From JBOGUF01 sp050696075 (GTDB lineage Bacteria > Chloroflexota > Chloroflexia > Thermomicrobiales > UBA6265), in NCBI GenBank assembly GCA_050696075.1, contig JBOGUF010000128.1, positions 1 to 64,000 on the forward strand: a DNA stretch of 64,000 nt, written 5' to 3'. Shown piece by piece: positions 60,761-64,000 of this stretch (the first letter of the stretch is position 1; each line of letters opens with the position of its first letter). The notes below the pieces were generated by a model that saw only the letters and a list, made by a program, of their open reading frames with translations, made no database searches and was not told the origin of the DNA. The translations under genes and the position numbers were made by a program.

Positions 60761-61192
60761 CTAAACCTCCTCAGGGATGGCGTAAAACGGGTAGACGAGG
60801 TTGCGCCTGTCGTTCGTCGCCTTCACGAGGTACTCGATTTCGATCAACATGAGGCCGCGCTGCATGCCCGACCACGACACCGAGACCTTCTCGACCGTAA
60901 CGCGCGGTTCCCACCGGGCGAGTGCCTGGCGCACGTAGTAGTCGGCCTGCCCGACCGTCGTCGCATCGTTCGATGCGAAGGTGAGCAGGTGGAGGTCGCT
61001 GCCGAACTCGGGCCGCATCACCCGCTCGCCTTTGACGGTCTGCAGGATCAACCGAATTGCCCGCTCGATTGTCTCGGTTGTAGTCGTGGTCATCGCAAGG
61101 CGACCGCGCACGTCCGGCCGGACCGGGAAGGCCCAGCCTTGTCCGATGATGTCCTGTTCGATGTGCCCGTTGGACTTCACTCGCCTGTCCAT
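60761..61192 (-). CDS. GPW/gp25-family baseplate protein (eCIS, Afp9-like)
   Basis: A 143-aa protein of the gp25/lysozyme-like baseplate family. The key RPEFGSDLHLLTF motif sits near residue 62. The block before it, ETIERAIRLILQTVKGERVMR, and the one after, YYVRQALARWEPRVTVEKVSV, are standard. It is the first sheath-attachment subunit at the baseplate. The gene starts at ATG 61192, 7 bases after the PAAR stop, with GAGG in front. Confidence 0.92.
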   Translation of the reverse strand: MDRRVKSNGHIEQDIIGQGWAFPVRPDVRGRLAMTTTTTETIERAIRLILQTVKGERVMRPEFGSDLHLLTFASNDATTVGQADYYVRQALARWEPRVTVEKVSVSWSGMQRGLMLIEIEYLVKATNDRRNLVYPFYAIPEEV

Positions 61193-61199
61193 CAACGCC

Positions 61200-61496
61200 T
61201 CACGGTCCGATCATCACGGTCGGGAATCCCATCGCGATCACGCCCGGTGGACCGACGCATTGGGTAATGTCGCCCATCCGTGCCGCCGGCCGGCCGCCGA
61301 TCAGTACTGTCACCCCACCGGGTGGCATGATGACGCCGCCGACGTGGGGCTTCGGACCGTCGAACATGGGACAGACGTGGGCATCCCCCACGCACGCGGC
61401 GGGCATGCCACCGATCAATACGGTCGGGCAACCCGGTCCAGTGACGACGCCGCCGTGGGCGGTCGGATCGCCAACTCGCGCGGCTGGTTGCGGCAT
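61200..61496 (-). CDS. PAAR-domain spike tip protein (eCIS, Afp10-like)
   Basis: A 98-aa protein with two PAAR repeats: PAARVGDPTAHGG-x(8)-TVLIGGMPAACVGDAHVC, then GVTVLIGGRPAARMGDITQC and a final GFPTVMIGP strand. PAAR proteins make a pointed zinc-stabilised cone on the end of the VgrG-like spike. His and Cys positions that can hold the metal are present. It has no C-terminal extension, so it carries no toxin domain itself. GGAGGAGACCT precedes the ATG. Its place between spike and gp25 genes is typical of eCIS loci. Confidence 0.95.
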   Translation of the reverse strand: MPQPAARVGDPTAHGGVVTGPGCPTVLIGGMPAACVGDAHVCPMFDGPKPHVGGVIMPPGGVTVLIGGRPAARMGDITQCVGPPGVIAMGFPTVMIGP

Positions 61497-61508
61497 AGGT
61501 CTCCTCCG

Positions 61509-63461
61509 TTAGTTGATCTTCACCAACGGTGCGGTGACGTTCGTCACGCCGGAACCCTGGACGTTCACCACTCCGCCCTTGAGGTTCGCCATGGCGCTGC
61601 CGTTCAACTCCGCGATCGCGGACGCTTTTGCCGTCAGGTTCGCCCCGGCTTCGATGTCAAACGTCGCATTCGCCTTCATCTTGGCCGTGGCGCTGGCCGT
61701 CAATTCAGCGTTGACGCACTTCATGTCGATCTTACCCGTTTTGGCCGCGCTCTCGACGTTGGTTTGGGCCGTCATCCCGATCTTCCCCTTCACCGCCTCG
61801 GTAATCACGTCGACGTCGGCCTTCATGCTGATCTTGCCGGTTTTCGACTCGAACGAGATGTCCTTCTCGGCCGTCAACTTCATTAGGCCGGTGCGGGACG
61901 TGACCTCGATGTCGCCCTCCATCTCGACGAGGAGCTTGTTGTCGCTCGACGTGATCGTGATGTGATTCTTGGTCGTCTTGTCGATGATCCGGATCGACTC
62001 TTCACCGGCGGTGTCGTCGAAGAGCAGGAGATGGCCCGTGCGCGACCGCCAGATGCGCTGGTTCACCTTGCCGTCGCCACCGACGAGGTCCTTGGTGCCA
62101 GCAGGCGGTTTGTCGACCCCGTTCCAGAGCCCGCCGAGCACGAACGGCCTCGTCGGTTCGCCGTGCTCGAAGCCGCAGAGCACCTCGTCGTTCACCTCGG
62201 GCAGGATGTGCCAGCCGCGATCCGCCCCTGCCATCGGCGTTGCGATGCGCGCCCAATGACTCTCCTGGTCGTCAGAGAACCAGGGGAACTTGACCTTGAC
62301 CCTGCCCATGCCGTTCGGATCCTTGTTGTTGGTGACGATGCCGATCACCAGCATCGGCCACCGGGGCCGATCAGCAGGTTCGACCATGATGGTCGAGAGG
62401 GCGTCCGGCTGTTGGCTGCACGCGGTGAAGAAGGTGTGATGCCCCGTCTCGGCGGAGATCGTGTGCCGGACCTCGGTGAGATAGTAGGTTCCGCTGAACT
62501 TCGTGCCAACGCCCGTCGCTTCGATCTGGCCGCCGGCCTTGATTTTTGGATTGCCAAGACACGCGCCCTTGGCTTCGATAAACGAAGCCGTCAATTCGTC
62601 AAGTTCCGCCTGCGCCAGATGGTCGGCTTCGCCCTGACTTCCCACCGGGTTGTCGATAATGACGCGCTCTGCCGCACCCCAAACCTCTTTCGCGAAACTG
62701 GAGCCCGTCTTTGAGACACCGTTCTGTGGTGCGCCCTTGCCCGCCGTCGCCGTCCCGACAATCGCCTGTTTCGCCTTGGGATCCCAACCACGGACGGTGA
62801 CGCCGTCTACCTGGTCGCCGATCGACAACCGCGGACGGAACTGATACAGGTTCTGTCCCCACTCCACGCCAACCGGTCCCCCTTCCGCCTTCGGCTTGCG
62901 GAAGACCAGCTTCTTGGCATCGACAAACATCTCGTAGCCGATGCGGCGCGCGCGGCTCAGCAAGAAGTCATAGTTCGTTTGGCCGTGTTGGATCAGGTAT
63001 TCAAAGGTATGCGTGGACGCCTCGACCTTCGCCGTCAGACCGGATTCTTGCGCCACTTTCGAAGCAAGGTCGCTGTCGGTGATGTTGAGGAACGTCCGCG
63101 TCTTGATCGCGCGATGCAGACCGAACGAAAAGTCGTAGCCGCGGATCGTGACCGTCGGCATCTCCTCGTCAAAGTCGGGCTCGATCGCCGAGATCTTGCC
63201 GACGATCAGTGATGTCTCATCCTCCGAGTAGCCAATAAAGATCTCGACCTCTTTGCCGACGTCGAAGGTGTTGCCATCAAGCCAGGTCATGTCCTGCGGC
63301 AGGATCTGAATGCGAATCTCGAACATGGCCGGCAGATGCAGCCGCTGATCGACGACGACGCCGATCACGTCGCCCATCACCTTGGCGGACGCGTCCGACC
63401 CGTTGATCTTGATCCGGAACTGGGCGAGCGTTTTCTTGCGTTGGGGGTCGGTGTCGACCAC
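61509..63461 (-). CDS. VgrG-like central spike protein (eCIS, Afp8-like)
   Basis: A 650-aa trimeric spike. The gp27-like domain covers about residues 1-365 (FRIKINGSDASAKVMGDVIGV, IFIGYSEDETSLIVGKISAIEPDFDEEMPTVTIRGYD). The gp5 OB-fold follows (VIGIVTNNKDPNGMGRVKVKFPWFSDDQESHWARIATPMAG, GFEHGEPTRPFVLGGLWNG). From about residue 470 the triple-stranded beta-helix has short repeats (GDIEVTSRTGLMKLTAEKDISFESKTGKISMKADV). The start is GTG with AGGAGC 9 bases before it. The spike is capped by the PAAR protein encoded next and joined to the tube by the LysM protein encoded just before. Confidence 0.94.
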   Translation of the reverse strand: MVDTDPQRKKTLAQFRIKINGSDASAKVMGDVIGVVVDQRLHLPAMFEIRIQILPQDMTWLDGNTFDVGKEVEIFIGYSEDETSLIVGKISAIEPDFDEEMPTVTIRGYDFSFGLHRAIKTRTFLNITDSDLASKVAQESGLTAKVEASTHTFEYLIQHGQTNYDFLLSRARRIGYEMFVDAKKLVFRKPKAEGGPVGVEWGQNLYQFRPRLSIGDQVDGVTVRGWDPKAKQAIVGTATAGKGAPQNGVSKTGSSFAKEVWGAAERVIIDNPVGSQGEADHLAQAELDELTASFIEAKGACLGNPKIKAGGQIEATGVGTKFSGTYYLTEVRHTISAETGHHTFFTACSQQPDALSTIMVEPADRPRWPMLVIGIVTNNKDPNGMGRVKVKFPWFSDDQESHWARIATPMAGADRGWHILPEVNDEVLCGFEHGEPTRPFVLGGLWNGVDKPPAGTKDLVGGDGKVNQRIWRSRTGHLLLFDDTAGEESIRIIDKTTKNHITITSSDNKLLVEMEGDIEVTSRTGLMKLTAEKDISFESKTGKISMKADVDVITEAVKGKIGMTAQTNVESAAKTGKIDMKCVNAELTASATAKMKANATFDIEAGANLTAKASAIAELNGSAMANLKGGVVNVQGSGVTNVTAPLVKIN

Positions 63462-63471
63462 GGTGAAGCTC

Positions 63472-64000
63472 CTAGCTGCCCGGCGGCGGGATAATCAGCC
63501 GCTGACCGGGCATGATCTTGTGCGGGTCGACGATACCGTTGGCCTGGGCGATGATCCGCCACATCTTGGCGTCGCCATACTCCTTGAAGGCGATCAGGTC
63601 GAGCCGGTCCCGCGGGCCAACAAGCCAGACGTGTTCGCCGCCCTCGCCGCCGGACGTCGGGTTGGTGCCCGGCTGGGCGTTCTCATCGACCGCTTGCTTG
63701 AGTTGGAGGTCGGCCGTCGCGCGGACGGGGGTGCCATCGCCCAGGAAGAGCGTGTAGTTCACCGCGAGCGACTCCAGATAGCAGTGGAAGGACCAGGTGG
63801 TGCCCCAGGTGAACTTCAGCTTGGGCGGGGCGCCGGTCGATTGGGTGGTGCTCCCTTCCGGCAGCCGCGTGTTGATTTCCATCATTTGGAAGAGTTTTTC
63901 GGTGTAGTTGGGCCGGACGTCGGTCCCGTCCAGGTAGGTGTCGAAGAAGAGCTGCATTTTGAGGCCCATGGGGTTGCCCCCACCGAAGTGCAGCGTCGTT
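63472..64000 (-). CDS. LysM-domain tube-spike connector (eCIS, Afp7-like), 5' end beyond the window
   Basis: The reading frame is open to the right edge: before MGLKMQLFFDTYLDGTDVR it still reads TLHFGGGNP, so the start lies beyond base 64000. At least 175 residues are visible. The N-terminal part matches Afp7-type proteins (LFFDTYLDGTDVRPNYTEKLFQMMEI, LKFTWGTTWSFHCYLESLAVNYTLF). The C-terminal LysM is VWLVGPRDRLDLIAFKEYGDAKMWRIIAQANGIVDPHKIMPGQRLIIPP. These proteins sit between inner tube and spike. Ten bases separate its stop from the spike gene. Tube and sheath genes should lie just further right. Confidence 0.92.
   Translation of the reverse strand, partial: TTLHFGGGNPMGLKMQLFFDTYLDGTDVRPNYTEKLFQMMEINTRLPEGSTTQSTGAPPKLKFTWGTTWSFHCYLESLAVNYTLFLGDGTPVRATADLQLKQAVDENAQPGTNPTSGGEGGEHVWLVGPRDRLDLIAFKEYGDAKMWRIIAQANGIVDPHKIMPGQRLIIPPPGS

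Noticed and set aside
1..64000. tRNA, rRNA, insertion sequences, transposases and integrases
   Set aside because: I looked for cloverleaf patterns, rRNA core sequences, transposase motifs and terminal inverted repeats and saw none that could be supported.

Overview
The window looks like GC-rich chromosomal DNA from a heterotrophic bacterium. My best guess is Chloroflexota, class Thermomicrobia (Sphaerobacter-like). The guess rests on high GC, many family-5 ABC binding proteins, huge Cys-containing surface proteins with Pro/Thr linkers and no lipid-A or outer-membrane genes. It is an inference, since no rRNA or tRNA gene is visible.

Left part (1-26 kb) is catabolism, transport and metal handling. 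From left to right: the end of an unknown gene; a sugar-type binding protein; a DapA-like remnant; a dipeptide-type ABC operon (binding protein, two permeases) with a FadR-type GntR regulator and an HpcH/HpaI aldolase upstream; a divergent amidohydrolase plus Rieske ferredoxin; a MarR - FAD oxidoreductase - HAD hydrolase operon; a copper operon (copA with a C-terminal cupredoxin domain, then copZ) with a strong promoter and tandem CsoR-like operators; a ParD antitoxin with a frameshifted parE; a second dipeptide/nickel-type ABC operon; and histidine degradation (hutH, hutU, hutF) with an O-methyltransferase. No ABC ATPase gene for either family-5 transporter lies in the window.

Middle part (26-46 kb) encodes four very large envelope or surface proteins. 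One has Ig-like domains. One of 2299 aa joins a TolB-type propeller, a C39-like peptidase, a lytic transglycosylase, an M23 endopeptidase and ten Cna-B/SpaA-like domains. A convergent membrane protein repeats the propeller-C39 module. The fourth, of 1815 aa, has about eleven DUF11 repeats and a TPNTG-type sorting tail.

Right part (45.8-64 kb) is an extracellular contractile injection system (eCIS) locus cut by the right edge. On the plus strand are the Afp15-type AAA+ ATPase, three proteins that share an LQRxxGNxxVxRL motif (two of them with HELTH metallopeptidase-like motifs) and a large lipoprotein. On the minus strand, reading in from the right edge, are a LysM protein, VgrG-like spike, PAAR tip, gp25, gpJ-like baseplate, tail-protein-I-like protein, a baseplate-associated/DUF4159-like fusion and a membrane protein with many Ig-like domains. 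Sheath, tube and tape-measure genes are predicted beyond base 64000.

Across the left third, period-7 heptamer arrays, often as inverted pairs, sit at gene ends, in 5' leaders and even inside coding sequence. In both family-5 ABC operons one separates the binding-protein gene from the first permease gene.
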